A stretch of 10,772 nucleotides of DNA from Bifidobacterium breve (GTDB lineage: Bacteria > Actinomycetota > Actinomycetes > Mycobacteriales > Mycobacteriaceae). This document shows positions 1-10,757 of the stretch, piece after piece. The notes under the pieces are model-generated. The model had not been told where the DNA came from. It saw nothing but the letters and a program-made list of their open reading frames with translations, and made no database searches. Location of the stretch: assembly GCA_943331415.1 (NCBI GenBank), contig CALQLM010000010.1, forward strand, positions 1-10,772, written 5' to 3'. Position numbers and translations under genes: made by a program. Positions within the stretch are counted from its first letter, which is position 1; each line of letters begins with the position of its first letter.

Positions 1-252
1 CGGGCGGGTGAACCGGGGTGAAAAACGCCAGCGAACAGGCCAGATTGACGATGCCAGCGGCGCGTCGCGGGCCGCGACGATATCGGGCGGCAGGCATTGG
101 GGAGGGTCTTTTCTCGGTTGCGGGCTGCTGTACCGGCGGCCCTGCCGGTGGCTCGGTGGCCGGCCCCGCGGGCGTTCACTGATGTCGACCGCGACGTCCC
201 CTGGGAACTGGTGGATGACGTGGTGGCTGGGCGTCTCGTCTGAACGGCCTCA

Positions 253-267
253 GGTCATACTATGACC
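253..267. promoter_or_regulatory. Perfect inverted repeat, candidate operator of ribBA
   Basis: The sequence GGTCATA-C-TATGACC is a perfect 7-base inverted repeat around a single C, in the non-coding stretch 54 bases before the ribBA start. A GGTC...GACC arrangement is common among operators of GntR-type and related dimeric repressors, but the regulator is not identifiable from this window. The palindrome overlaps the -10-like hexamer TACTAT (258-263), which is the geometry of a repressor that blocks polymerase. That it is an operator is inference; the symmetry is directly visible. Confidence 0.45.
258..263 (+). promoter_or_regulatory. Candidate -10 element for the ribBA operon
   Basis: TACTAT fits the actinobacterial -10 pattern TANNNT and would place a transcription start near 270, giving a leader of about 50 bases. 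No good -35 hexamer is present 16-19 bases upstream, which is usual for mycobacterial housekeeping promoters. The element lies inside the palindrome at 253-267. Confidence 0.3.
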
Positions 268-320
268 AGCACTATCCATAGGCATCCCATCGGTTTGCCG
301 GACACGGGCAGGCGGCAACG

Positions 321-2514
<2,194 letters not shown>

Positions 2515-2524
2515 CCTAGGCAGC

Positions 2525-4516
2525 GTGGCCGATCCCGCGACGTACCGTCCAGCGCCCGGATCCATACCGGTCGAGCCGGGCGTCTACCGATTCCGGGACG
2601 CCCGCGGGCAGGTCATCTACGTCGGTAAGGCAAAAAGTCTTCGCAGCCGGCTGACGTCCTATTTCGCCGATATCTCCAGCCTGCATCCCCGGACCCGACA
2701 GATGGTGACCACCGCGGCCAAGGTGGAGTGGACGGTGGTCGGCACCGAGGTCGAGGCACTGCAACTTGAGTACAACTGGATCAAGGAGTTCGACCCTCGC
2801 TTCAATGTGCGCTACCGCGACGACAAGTCCTATCCCGTTTTGGCGGTGACTCTCAACGAGGAGTTCCCGCGGCTGATGATCTATCGCGGTCCGCGTCGCA
2901 AAGGTGTGCGTTACTTCGGTCCGTACTCCCATGCCTGGGCGATTCGCGAAACACTCGATCTGCTGACGCGGGTGTTCCCGGCCCGAACCTGTTCGAACGG
3001 GGTATTCAAGCGGCACAGTCAAATTGAGCGTCCATGTCTGCTCGGTTATATCGACAAGTGTTCTGCACCCTGTATCGGTCGGGTGACCGCCGAGGAGCAC
3101 CGGAAGATCGTGGGTGATTTCTGCGACTTCCTCTCTGGCCGGACGGATCGTTTCGCGCGCGATCTCGAGCGCCAGATGACCTCGGCCGCGCAGGAATTGG
3201 ACTTCGAACGGGCTGCGCGACTGCGCGATGACCTCGGCGCGATCAGGCGGGTACTGGAGAAGCAGGCGGTCGTGCTCGGCGACGGCACGGATGCCGATGT
3301 GGTGGCATTCGCCGACGATGATCTGGAAGCTGCCGTGCAGGTGTTTCATGTTCGCGGTGGCCGGGTCCGCGGTCAGCGTGGGTGGATCGTGGAGAAACCC
3401 GGCGATCCCGGTGACTCCGGCCAGGAGCGCCTGGTGGAGCAATTTCTCACGCAGTTCTACGGCGAACAGGCCGAATTGAGTGCAGATGAATCCAGCAATC
3501 CGGTGCCCCGGGAGGTGTTGGTTCCGTGCCTGCCGCCCAATGCCGCGGAGTTGGGCGTCTGGCTGTCGGGGCTTCGTGGTTCCCGGGTGGCGCTGCGGGT
3601 GCCCCAGCGGGGTGACAAACATGCTCTCGCCGAAACGGTGCAACGCAATGCCCGGGAGTCGCTGCAGCAGCACAAGCTGAAGCGAGCGGGTGATTTCACC
3701 GCGAGGTCAGCGGCACTGCAGAACATCCAGGAGTCACTGGGTCTGGCCGATGCGCCCCTGCGGATCGAATGTGTGGACATCAGCCATGTGCAGGGCACCG
3801 ATGTGGTGGGCTCGCTGGTGGTGTTCGAGGACGGTTTGCCCCGAAAATCCGATTATCGACATTTCGCGATCAGAGAAGCCGCCGGAGAGGGCCGCTCCGA
3901 TGATGTGGCCTCTATTGCGGAGGTCACCCGGCGCCGTTTCCAGCGTCACGTCGCCGATGCGGAGGCGACCGAATCCGCAGAGCCCGCCGCCACCGACAAG
4001 CCCCGTAAATTCGCCTATCCACCCAATCTCTACGTCGTGGACGGCGGTGCCCCTCAGGTCAACGCCGCGGCGCGAGTGCTGCACGAACTCGGTGTCACCG
4101 ACGTCGCGGTGATCGGACTCGCGAAGCGACTGGAGGAGGTGTGGGTGCCGGCAGAGCCCGACCCGGTGATCCTGCCACGCAATAGCGAGGGGCTTTACCT
4201 CCTGCAACGGGTTCGTGATGAAGCGCACCGCTTCGCGATTTCCTACCACCGGAGTAAGCGCTCGAAGCGCATGACGGAATCGGCACTCGATACGGTGCCC
4301 GGACTGGGCGAGACCCGCCGCAAAGCGCTGGTCACTCACTTCGGTTCGGTGGCCCGGATCCGGCAGGCCAGCGTCGAGGAGATCACTGCGGTACCCGGTA
4401 TCGGGACCACGACTGCGGCGGCTGTGCTTGCCGCGCTCGGTTCTGAGGCCGATCGTGCGGGTTCGGATCCACCGGACGACGCGGTGGGTCATGATTCTCC
4501 TCGGGTAACGCGATGA
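2525..4516 (+). CDS. uvrC: Excinuclease ABC subunit C
   Basis: UvrC makes the two incisions, 3' and 5' of the lesion, in UvrABC nucleotide excision repair. The 663-residue protein has all parts in order. The GIY-YIG nuclease for the 3' cut has GVY 19-21, YVG 32-34, R42 and E82. A cysteine cluster C156-x14-C171-x7-C179-x3-C183 corresponds to the iron-sulfur ligands described for E. coli UvrC. A UVR motif that binds UvrB lies at about 213-250 ([13 protein letters not shown]). The RNase H-like nuclease for the 5' cut has D418 in CVDISH, D506 in VVDGG and H568 in RDEAHRFA. Two helix-hairpin-helix motifs sit at about 588-640 (VPGLGE, VPGIGT). An Ala/Glu-rich linker at about 477-495 differs from the M. 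tuberculosis protein as I remember it. The GTG start matches the conserved N-terminus [10 protein letters not shown]; the ribosome binding site is weak. It overlaps rapZ by four bases. Confidence 0.97.
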   Translation: MADPATYRPAPGSIPVEPGVYRFRDARGQVIYVGKAKSLRSRLTSYFADISSLHPRTRQMVTTAAKVEWTVVGTEVEALQLEYNWIKEFDPRFNVRYRDDKSYPVLAVTLNEEFPRLMIYRGPRRKGVRYFGPYSHAWAIRETLDLLTRVFPARTCSNGVFKRHSQIERPCLLGYIDKCSAPCIGRVTAEEHRKIVGDFCDFLSGRTDRFARDLERQMTSAAQELDFERAARLRDDLGAIRRVLEKQAVVLGDGTDADVVAFADDDLEAAVQVFHVRGGRVRGQRGWIVEKPGDPGDSGQERLVEQFLTQFYGEQAELSADESSNPVPREVLVPCLPPNAAELGVWLSGLRGSRVALRVPQRGDKHALAETVQRNARESLQQHKLKRAGDFTARSAALQNIQESLGLADAPLRIECVDISHVQGTDVVGSLVVFEDGLPRKSDYRHFAIREAAGEGRSDDVASIAEVTRRRFQRHVADAEATESAEPAATDKPRKFAYPPNLYVVDGGAPQVNAAARVLHELGVTDVAVIGLAKRLEEVWVPAEPDPVILPRNSEGLYLLQRVRDEAHRFAISYHRSKRSKRMTESALDTVPGLGETRRKALVTHFGSVARIRQASVEEITAVPGIGTTTAAAVLAALGSEADRAGSDPPDDAVGHDSPRVTR

Positions 4517-5418
4517 GAGAACACACTGCAGGCGATGACGTACTGGGCGACGCGCCGGATATTGACGTCGTGCTGGTGACTGGACTCTCCGGTGCCGGAC
4601 GAGGTACCGCGGCCAAGGTGCTCGAGGACCTCGGCTGGTACGTGGCCGACAACCTGCCGCCCGAATTGATCGCGCGGATGGTGGACCTGGGACTGGCTGC
4701 CGGATCGCGGATCACCCAACTGGCGGTGGTGATGGACGTGCGATCCCGCGGCTTCACCGGTGATCTGGATTTGGTTCGCCAGGATCTTGCAACCCGCAAC
4801 ATCTCACCCCGGGTGTTGTTCATGGAAGCGTCCGACGACATCCTGGTGCGTCGGTACGAGAACAATCGGCGCAGTCATCCGTTGCAGGGCAATCAGACTC
4901 TGGCTGAGGGCATCGCTGCTGAGCGGACCATGCTGGAACCGGTCCGCGCGGCCGCCGATCTGATCATTGACACGTCGGCGTTGTCGGTTCCGGCGCTGCG
5001 CGGGATCATCGAACGCGCCTTCAGCGGTGAGGTCGTCGCCAAGACCAGCGTGACCGTCGAGTCGTTCGGATTCAAATACGGACTGCCGATGGATGCCGAC
5101 ATGGTGATGGATGTCCGGTTTCTTCCCAACCCGCACTGGGTCGACGATTTGCGTCCGCAGACCGGCCAGTCACCGGCGGTGCGGGACTACGTCCTGTCCC
5201 AACCCGGTGCCACCGAGTTCCTGCAGACCTACCATCAGCTGTTGAAACTGGTCGCCGACGGCTACATCCGAGAGGGAAAGCGGTACATGACAGTCGCCAT
5301 CGGCTGCACCGGCGGCAAGCACCGCAGCGTCGCCATCGCCGAGGCGCTCGCCGGATTGCTGACCGAGAATCAGCAGCTGTCTGTCCGAGTCCTGCACCGG
5401 GATCTGGGGCGAGAGTGA
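4513..5418 (+). CDS. rapZ: RapZ/YvcJ family nucleotide-binding protein
   Basis: Members of this family bind nucleotides and, in E. coli, act as an adaptor that senses glucosamine 6-phosphate and directs RNase E to the small RNA GlmZ. The actinobacterial role is not settled and no GlmZ-like RNA is visible here. The 301-residue protein has an N-terminal P-loop domain and a C-terminal domain with [25 protein letters not shown] and the conserved GCTGGKHRS (264-272). The P-loop is degenerate: GLSGAGRGT (24-32) has Arg30 and Gly31 where GK(S/T) is expected. As I recall the M. tuberculosis orthologue Rv1421 has the same change, so it is lineage-specific rather than damage. The ATG overlaps the uvrC stop (ATGA) and its stop overlaps yvcK, so it is translated within the uvrC-whiA chain. 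Confidence 0.93.
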   Translation: MREHTAGDDVLGDAPDIDVVLVTGLSGAGRGTAAKVLEDLGWYVADNLPPELIARMVDLGLAAGSRITQLAVVMDVRSRGFTGDLDLVRQDLATRNISPRVLFMEASDDILVRRYENNRRSHPLQGNQTLAEGIAAERTMLEPVRAAADLIIDTSALSVPALRGIIERAFSGEVVAKTSVTVESFGFKYGLPMDADMVMDVRFLPNPHWVDDLRPQTGQSPAVRDYVLSQPGATEFLQTYHQLLKLVADGYIREGKRYMTVAIGCTGGKHRSVAIAEALAGLLTENQQLSVRVLHRDLGRE

Positions 5419-6503
5419 CGGGCGCGCATTCTGAGGTAGTCGCTCCGCGCATCGTCGCGATGGGCGGCGGGCACGGCCTGTACGCGACGCTGTCGGCGGC
5501 GCGTCGGCTCACGCCGCACGTCACCGCCGTTGTCACCGTGGCTGATGACGGGGGGTCATCGGGCCGGCTGCGTTCCGAACTTGACGTAATACCGCCCGGA
5601 GACCTTCGGATGGCGCTGGCGGCCTTGGCTTCCGACAGTCCCCACGGCCGGCTGTGGGCCACGATCATCCAGCATCGGTTCGGCGGCAGTGGCGCACTTG
5701 CCGGCCATCCGATCGGCAACCTGTTGCTGGCGGGGCTGAACGAGGTGCTTGCCGATCCGGTGGCGGCCCTCGATGAACTCGGCCGCATTCTGGGAGTCAA
5801 GGGTCGGGTCCTGCCCATGTGCCCGATCGCCCTGCAGATCGAGGCCGATGTCGCCGGACTGGAGAGCGACCCCCGGATGAGCCGGGTGATTCGGGGCCAG
5901 GTCGCGGTGGCGACCACACCCGGCAAGGTACGCCGGGTGCGTCTGTCGCCCGGCGATCCGCCGGCCACTCGTCAGGCGGTCGACGCCGTGATGGCCGCCG
6001 ACCTCGTGGTCCTCGGTCCAGGCTCATGGTTCACCAGCGTGATCCCTCATGTCCTGGTGCCGGGGTTGGCCGTCGCACTGAAGTCGACGTCCGCCCGCCG
6101 GGCGCTGGTGCTGAATCTGGCCGCCGAACCCGGTGAAACAGCGGGCTTTTCGGCAGAGCGGCACCTCCATGTGCTGGCCCAGCACGCGCCGGGTCTGACC
6201 ATTCATGACATCATTGTCGACGCCGGCCGGGTGCCGTCGGAACGCGAACGTGACCAGCTCTGCCGGACGGCGACCATGCTGGAAGCCTGTGTGAACTTTG
6301 CCGACATTTCCCGACCTGGTACACCTTTACATGACCCGGCAAAGCTGGCAGCGGCGCTGGACGCCGTGCGCTCGCGGGGCATGGGGGCTTCAACCATTAC
6401 CGTCCCGACCGTCGCCCCGGCGTCGGCGGAGGCGGTACCGCAGCCTGACCGGGTGCGCCGACTTACAGGAGACGGACCGAGAGGTGACGACCCGTGGCGA
6501 TGA
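5415..6503 (+). CDS. yvcK: YvcK/CuvA family UDP-sugar-binding protein
   Basis: This belongs to the UPF0052/YvcK group, related in fold to the CofD phospholactate transferase. In Bacillus and Listeria it binds UDP-GlcNAc and is needed for growth on gluconeogenic carbon and for wall synthesis. The mycobacterial protein CuvA (Rv1422) is reported at the growing pole and to be phosphorylated by a Ser/Thr kinase. Visible motifs are the N-terminal glycine-rich loop MGGGHGL (16-22), [13 protein letters not shown] (41-53), [11 protein letters not shown] and LGPGSWFTS with GPGS at 201-204. The last 25 or so residues are Pro/Arg/Asp-rich and look disordered; they include the stretch that overlaps whiA. 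The GTG start overlaps the rapZ stop by four bases. Its length, 362 residues, is slightly longer than typical because of this tail. Confidence 0.93.
   Translation: MTGAHSEVVAPRIVAMGGGHGLYATLSAARRLTPHVTAVVTVADDGGSSGRLRSELDVIPPGDLRMALAALASDSPHGRLWATIIQHRFGGSGALAGHPIGNLLLAGLNEVLADPVAALDELGRILGVKGRVLPMCPIALQIEADVAGLESDPRMSRVIRGQVAVATTPGKVRRVRLSPGDPPATRQAVDAVMAADLVVLGPGSWFTSVIPHVLVPGLAVALKSTSARRALVLNLAAEPGETAGFSAERHLHVLAQHAPGLTIHDIIVDAGRVPSERERDQLCRTATMLEACVNFADISRPGTPLHDPAKLAAALDAVRSRGMGASTITVPTVAPASAEAVPQPDRVRRLTGDGPRGDDPWR
6481..6487 (+). promoter_or_regulatory. Ribosome binding site that favours the GTG start of whiA
   Basis: GAGGTGA lies six bases before the GTG at 6494 and 12 bases before the alternative in-frame ATG at 6500, so the GTG (MAMTAEV...) is preferred. 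A second purine-rich stretch, AGGAGA at 6467-6472, is too far away to serve either start. Both lie inside the yvcK coding region. Confidence 0.5.
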
Positions 6504-7477
6504 CTGCTGAGGTCAAAGACGAACTGAGTCGGCTGATCGTCAACTCGGTGAGCGCACGGCGCGCCGAGGTGGCGGCGTTGCTGCGCTTCGCCGGCGGTCT
6601 GCACATCGTGTCGGGCCGGGTGGTCGTCGAGGCCGAGGTAGACCTGGGCAGCATTGCGCGGCGGTTGCGTAAAGACATCTACGACCTCTACGGCTACAGC
6701 GCGGTCGTGCATGTGCTCTCGGCCAGCGGAATCCGCAAGAACACCCGCTATGTGGTGCGGGTGGCCAAGGACGGTGAGGCGCTGGCCCGACAGACCGGTC
6801 TGCTGGACATGCGCGGGCGCCCCGTTCGCGGGCTTCCCGCTCAGGTGGTCGGCGGCAGCATCGGCGATGCGGAGGCGGCCTGGCGCGGAGCATTCCTGGC
6901 GCATGGCTCGTTGACCGAACCCGGCCGTTCCTCGGCACTGGAGGTGAGCTGCCCCGGGCCGGAGGCGGCCCTGGCACTGGTCGGTGCGGCACGGCGCCTC
7001 GGTATCAGCGCCAAGGCGCGGGAGGTGCGCGGCGTTGATCGCGTCGTGGTGCGTGACGGCGAGGCCATCGGTACGTTGCTCACCCGGATGGGCGCCCAGG
7101 ACACCCGCCTGACCTGGGAGGAGCGGCGGATGCGCCGAGAGGTGCGGGCCACCGCCAATCGGCTGGCGAATTTCGACGATGCCAATCTGCGTCGTTCTGC
7201 CCGGGCCGCGGTGGCCGCGGCAGCGCGGGTGGAACGTGCGCTGGAGATCCTCGCCGATACCGTGCCCAATCATCTGGCCGCTGCTGGGCGCTTGCGGGTC
7301 GAACATCGCCAGGCTTCGCTGGAAGAACTCGGTCGGCTTGCTGAACCCCCGATGACCAAAGACGCTGTGGCCGGACGTATCCGGCGCCTGCTGTCGATGG
7401 CCGATCGCAAGGCCAAGCAGGACGGAATACCCGACACCGAGTCCGCGGTCACTCCGGATCTACTCGACGACGCCTGA
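6494..7477 (+). CDS. whiA: Sporulation/cell division transcription regulator WhiA
   Basis: WhiA is a DNA-binding protein; in Streptomyces it works with WhiB to switch on septation genes, and in Bacillus it affects division and chromosome segregation. In non-sporulating mycobacteria the regulon is less clear. The 327-residue product has the N-terminal bipartite domain derived from LAGLIDADG homing endonucleases (about 1-220, with [27 protein letters not shown] and LEVSCPG), without nuclease activity in this family, and a C-terminal helix-turn-helix (about 270-312, [20 protein letters not shown] and [10 protein letters not shown]). Sequence is close to M. tuberculosis Rv1423. It overlaps the end of yvcK by 10 bases, ending the forward chain. 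The next gene is on the opposite strand, 11 bases after the stop. Confidence 0.95.
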   Translation: MAMTAEVKDELSRLIVNSVSARRAEVAALLRFAGGLHIVSGRVVVEAEVDLGSIARRLRKDIYDLYGYSAVVHVLSASGIRKNTRYVVRVAKDGEALARQTGLLDMRGRPVRGLPAQVVGGSIGDAEAAWRGAFLAHGSLTEPGRSSALEVSCPGPEAALALVGAARRLGISAKAREVRGVDRVVVRDGEAIGTLLTRMGAQDTRLTWEERRMRREVRATANRLANFDDANLRRSARAAVAAAARVERALEILADTVPNHLAAAGRLRVEHRQASLEELGRLAEPPMTKDAVAGRIRRLLSMADRKAKQDGIPDTESAVTPDLLDDA

Positions 7478-7488
7478 TCGGCGATACC

Positions 7489-8388
7489 TCAAAGCTGTTG
7501 AGCCGCAACCGTATCCGGTTGATCTGCCGAGAGCGCCCAGCGAATTCCACTGACCAGGATACGTCCTGACGGTCGAATCGCGGTGGCTTCCAGCGGAGGT
7601 AGATACGGCAGGCGCAGCGGCAGCCTCGCCCACGGCGGCAGCATGGACACCGCCGCGGCAGCCAGCACGCCGTAGGGGGCGCGGGCCAGCAGTGACAGCG
7701 GGGGAGTGATGAGCAGAAACCGGGCGGCTTCCCGCGCAGCTTCGGTGCTGGCTAGTTCGCTGCGGTAACCCGCAAGTCGCGCCCGCAGGTCGGCTTCGGT
7801 ACGTGGGGGGTCGAGAACTCCCAGCGCCGCGGCCACACGGGCGGTGTCGGCCACGTAGTCGTCCCGACCCGTCTGGTCGAGCGGCGCCGCCCCGTAAAGC
7901 TGGTAGGCCTTCAGGAAACTGTCCACCTCCGCGATGTGCACCCACTCCAGCAGGTGGGGATCATCGGCCCGGTAGTCGCGACCGTCGGGAGCCTGGCCCC
8001 GCACGCGCCGGTGGATGCCGCGGACTTTGTCGACCGCGCGCTGGGCGTCTGTGGCGGTGCCGAACGTGGTGACAGCCAGGAACGTGCTGGTGCGTTGGAG
8101 CCGTCCCCAGGGATCGCCGCGGTAGTCGGAATGCTGGGCGACTCCGGCCATCGCCAACGGGTGCAACGACTGCAGCAGCAGGGCGCGCAGCCCCCCGACA
8201 AACATCGACGCATCGGCGTGCACCCGCCGAATGGGCCGGTCGTCGGCGAACCACCGCGGGCCCGGAGTGCCGTGGATCCGGCTCCGGTTCTGCGGGCCTT
8301 CGGGACCGGCAACCATGGCGAAAAGGCCCCGGCCCAGCCGCTCCCGCACGTGGTCGAAGTCCAGATCCAAGTTCAGCGACAACGCCAT
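7489..8388 (-). CDS. DUF2236 / MpaB-type putative haem-dependent oxygenase
   Basis: The 299-residue protein belongs to the oxygenase MpaB / rubber oxygenase catalytic domain family (PF09995, DUF2236), a helical fold with a buried haem b in the members studied. The substrate here is unknown. Characteristic stretches are RRVHADASMFVGGLRALLLQ (54-73), SLHPLAMAGVAQHSDYRGDPWGRL (H76, H86), VRGIHRRVRG (H126), PDGRDYRADDPHLLEWVH (H151) and a nearby EVDSFLKAYQLYG. One of these conserved histidines should be the axial haem ligand; I cannot say which. The region around 233-256 is hydrophobic and could be membrane-associated; there is no signal peptide. The start ATG at 8388 has a weak ribosome binding site. 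It converges with whiA and diverges from gap, so it is a single-gene transcription unit. Mycobacteria carry many paralogues, so no gene symbol is given. Confidence 0.85.
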   Translation of the reverse strand: MALSLNLDLDFDHVRERLGRGLFAMVAGPEGPQNRSRIHGTPGPRWFADDRPIRRVHADASMFVGGLRALLLQSLHPLAMAGVAQHSDYRGDPWGRLQRTSTFLAVTTFGTATDAQRAVDKVRGIHRRVRGQAPDGRDYRADDPHLLEWVHIAEVDSFLKAYQLYGAAPLDQTGRDDYVADTARVAAALGVLDPPRTEADLRARLAGYRSELASTEAAREAARFLLITPPLSLLARAPYGVLAAAAVSMLPPWARLPLRLPYLPPLEATAIRPSGRILVSGIRWALSADQPDTVAAQQL

Positions 8389-8458
8389 ACCCCGACGGTA
8401 CGCGGCTGCGGCCGCAAGGATGGGCAGGGTTCCCGGTCGGGTGGCCTCGCCACGGCAC

Positions 8459-8464
8459 TAGGCT
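8459..8464 (+). promoter_or_regulatory. Candidate -10 element for gap-pgk-tpiA
   Basis: TAGGCT fits TANNNT and would start transcription near 8471, leaving a leader of about 30 bases that includes the ribosome binding site. No -35 hexamer is recognisable at 16-19 bases spacing. This is a weak sequence call supported mainly by position. Confidence 0.3.
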
Positions 8465-8479
8465 GACCCGGGGAACTAG

Positions 8480-9517
<1,038 letters not shown>

Positions 9518-9536
9518 GCACCGGACGATAACAACA

Positions 9537-10748
9537 GTGCCTGTCAAGACTCTCTCCGATCTGCTCGCCGACGGCGTCGAGGGCCGCGGTGTGCTGGTGC
9601 GCTGCGACCTCAATGTCCCGCTCGATGACAGCGGTGCCGTCACCGATACGGGGCGGATCGACGCGTCGGTGGCCACGTTGAAGGCACTCTCCGATGCCGG
9701 TGCCAAGGTGATCGTGACTGCGCACCTGGGCCGTCCCAAGGACGGACCGGATCCCTCGCTGTCACTGGCCCCGGTGGCTGCGGTGCTGGGACAGAAGCTG
9801 GGCCGGCACGTCCAGCTCGCCGGAGATGTGGTCGGTACCGACGCTCTGGCGCGCGCCGAGGGTCTGACCGACGGAGATGTTCTCCTGCTGGAGAACATCC
9901 GTTTCGATCCGCGAGAGACCAGCAAGGACGATGCGCACCGACTGGCCCTGGCAAAAGCCCTTGCCGAATTGGTCGGCGAGGACGGCGCATTCGTTTCCGA
10001 TGGTTTCGGTGTGGTGCACCGCAAACAGGCCTCGGTCTACGACGTTGCGACCCTGCTACCGCACTTTGCCGGCACCCTGGTTGCGGCCGAGGTCAAGGTG
10101 CTCGAACAACTCAGCACCACCGGCGAACGGCCCTACGCCGTCGTGCTGGGCGGCTCGAAAGTCTCCGACAAACTGGCTGTGATCGAGAACTTGGCCGGAA
10201 AAGCCGACAGCGTCATCATCGGAGGCGGAATGTGCTTCACGTTCCTCGCCGCGCAGGGCGTTCCGGTGGGCACATCTTTGTTGCAGGAGGAGATGATCGA
10301 CACCTGCCGTCAACTGCTCGAGGACTACGGTGACGTGATTCACCTGCCGGTCGATATCGTCGTCGCGGCTGAATTCTCCGCTGATTCCCTGCCGGAAACT
10401 GTTGCCGCCGAACATATTCCGGCTGAAAAAATGGGACTGGATATTGGCCCCGAGTCAGTGAAACGTTTCACCACGCTGCTGTCCAACGCCCGCACCATTT
10501 TCTGGAACGGTCCCATGGGTGTGTTCGAGTTCCCCGCCTTCGCGGATGGCACCAAAGGAGTGGCCGAGGCGATTATCTCCGCAACGGCCAAGGGTGCTTT
10601 CAGTGTCGTCGGCGGAGGGGACTCCGCGGCTGCCGTGCGCCAACTCGGCCTGCCTGAGGATGGTTTCTCGCATATCTCCACCGGGGGCGGGGCCTCTCTG
10701 GAATACCTTGAGGGCAAGACCCTGCCCGGCATCGACATTCTGAACTAG
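9537..10748 (+). CDS. pgk: Phosphoglycerate kinase
   Basis: It transfers phosphate from 1,3-bisphosphoglycerate, the Gap product, to ADP, making ATP and 3-phosphoglycerate. The 403-residue, two-lobed enzyme shows [10 protein letters not shown] (21-30), HLGRPKDG from H63, ENIRF, the ATP-side [27 protein letters not shown] and GGGDSAAA, ending in [19 protein letters not shown]. The usual substrate-lobe signature DAFGxxHRAHAS appears as [12 protein letters not shown] (155-166), keeping H161 and R162; this variant also occurs in the M. tuberculosis protein as I recall it. The GTG start has little Shine-Dalgarno sequence before it, so translation may depend on ribosomes coming from gap 19 bases upstream. 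The stop lies inside the ribosome binding site of tpiA. Confidence 0.97.
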   Translation: MPVKTLSDLLADGVEGRGVLVRCDLNVPLDDSGAVTDTGRIDASVATLKALSDAGAKVIVTAHLGRPKDGPDPSLSLAPVAAVLGQKLGRHVQLAGDVVGTDALARAEGLTDGDVLLLENIRFDPRETSKDDAHRLALAKALAELVGEDGAFVSDGFGVVHRKQASVYDVATLLPHFAGTLVAAEVKVLEQLSTTGERPYAVVLGGSKVSDKLAVIENLAGKADSVIIGGGMCFTFLAAQGVPVGTSLLQEEMIDTCRQLLEDYGDVIHLPVDIVVAAEFSADSLPETVAAEHIPAEKMGLDIGPESVKRFTTLLSNARTIFWNGPMGVFEFPAFADGTKGVAEAIISATAKGAFSVVGGGDSAAAVRQLGLPEDGFSHISTGGGASLEYLEGKTLPGIDILN

Positions 10749-10752
10749 GAGA
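10747..10752 (+). promoter_or_regulatory. Ribosome binding site of tpiA, overlapping the pgk stop
   Basis: AGGAGA starts in the pgk stop codon (TAG) and lies five bases before a TTG codon at 10758. This spacing decides the TTG as the tpiA start. Confidence 0.65.
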
Positions 10753-10757
10753 CACCC

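Larger units (their letters stand above)
1..320. other. Upstream region of ribBA with no confident gene
   Basis: No reading frame here can be assigned to a known family. The most coding-like stretch is the forward frame from about 49 to the TGA at 241-243, which is GC-rich at third positions and ends in an acidic, protein-like tail (DVDRDVPWELVDDVVAGRLV). It is closed upstream by in-frame stops at 46-48 and 19-21 and has no convincing start or ribosome binding site, so it may be the end of a frameshifted or decayed upstream gene, or chance. A GTG-initiated 85-codon frame at 8-265 is rich in Trp, Arg and Gly and looks like an out-of-frame shadow. Bases 244-320 look regulatory. No riboswitch was recognised; in particular I do not see the conserved blocks of an FMN riboswitch. 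Confidence 0.5.

Noticed and set aside
8..265. GTG-initiated 85-codon forward frame upstream of ribBA
   Set aside because: Composition is rich in Trp, Arg and Gly as expected for an out-of-frame read, no ribosome binding site is seen, and its end runs into the palindrome.
301..305. GACAC, the core of the WhiA binding motif in Streptomyces, 15 bases before ribBA (also at 10751-10755 before tpiA)
   Set aside because: A five-base word is expected about every 500 bases on both strands; without a longer motif or enrichment there is no support.
1..320. FMN riboswitch upstream of ribBA
   Set aside because: None of the conserved junction sequences of the FMN aptamer could be found.
2516..3673. Reverse-strand open frame of 385 codons opposite uvrC
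   Set aside because: Antisense shadow of uvrC, whose GIY-YIG, UVR and cysteine motifs are all in the forward frame.
6203..7306. Reverse-strand open frame of 367 codons spanning yvcK and whiA
   Set aside because: Opposite two well-recognised genes and without family features; explained by third-position GC bias.
7471..7502. Bidirectional intrinsic terminator between whiA and the DUF2236 gene
   Set aside because: Stems are only 4-5 base pairs with no T-tract on either side, too weak to call.
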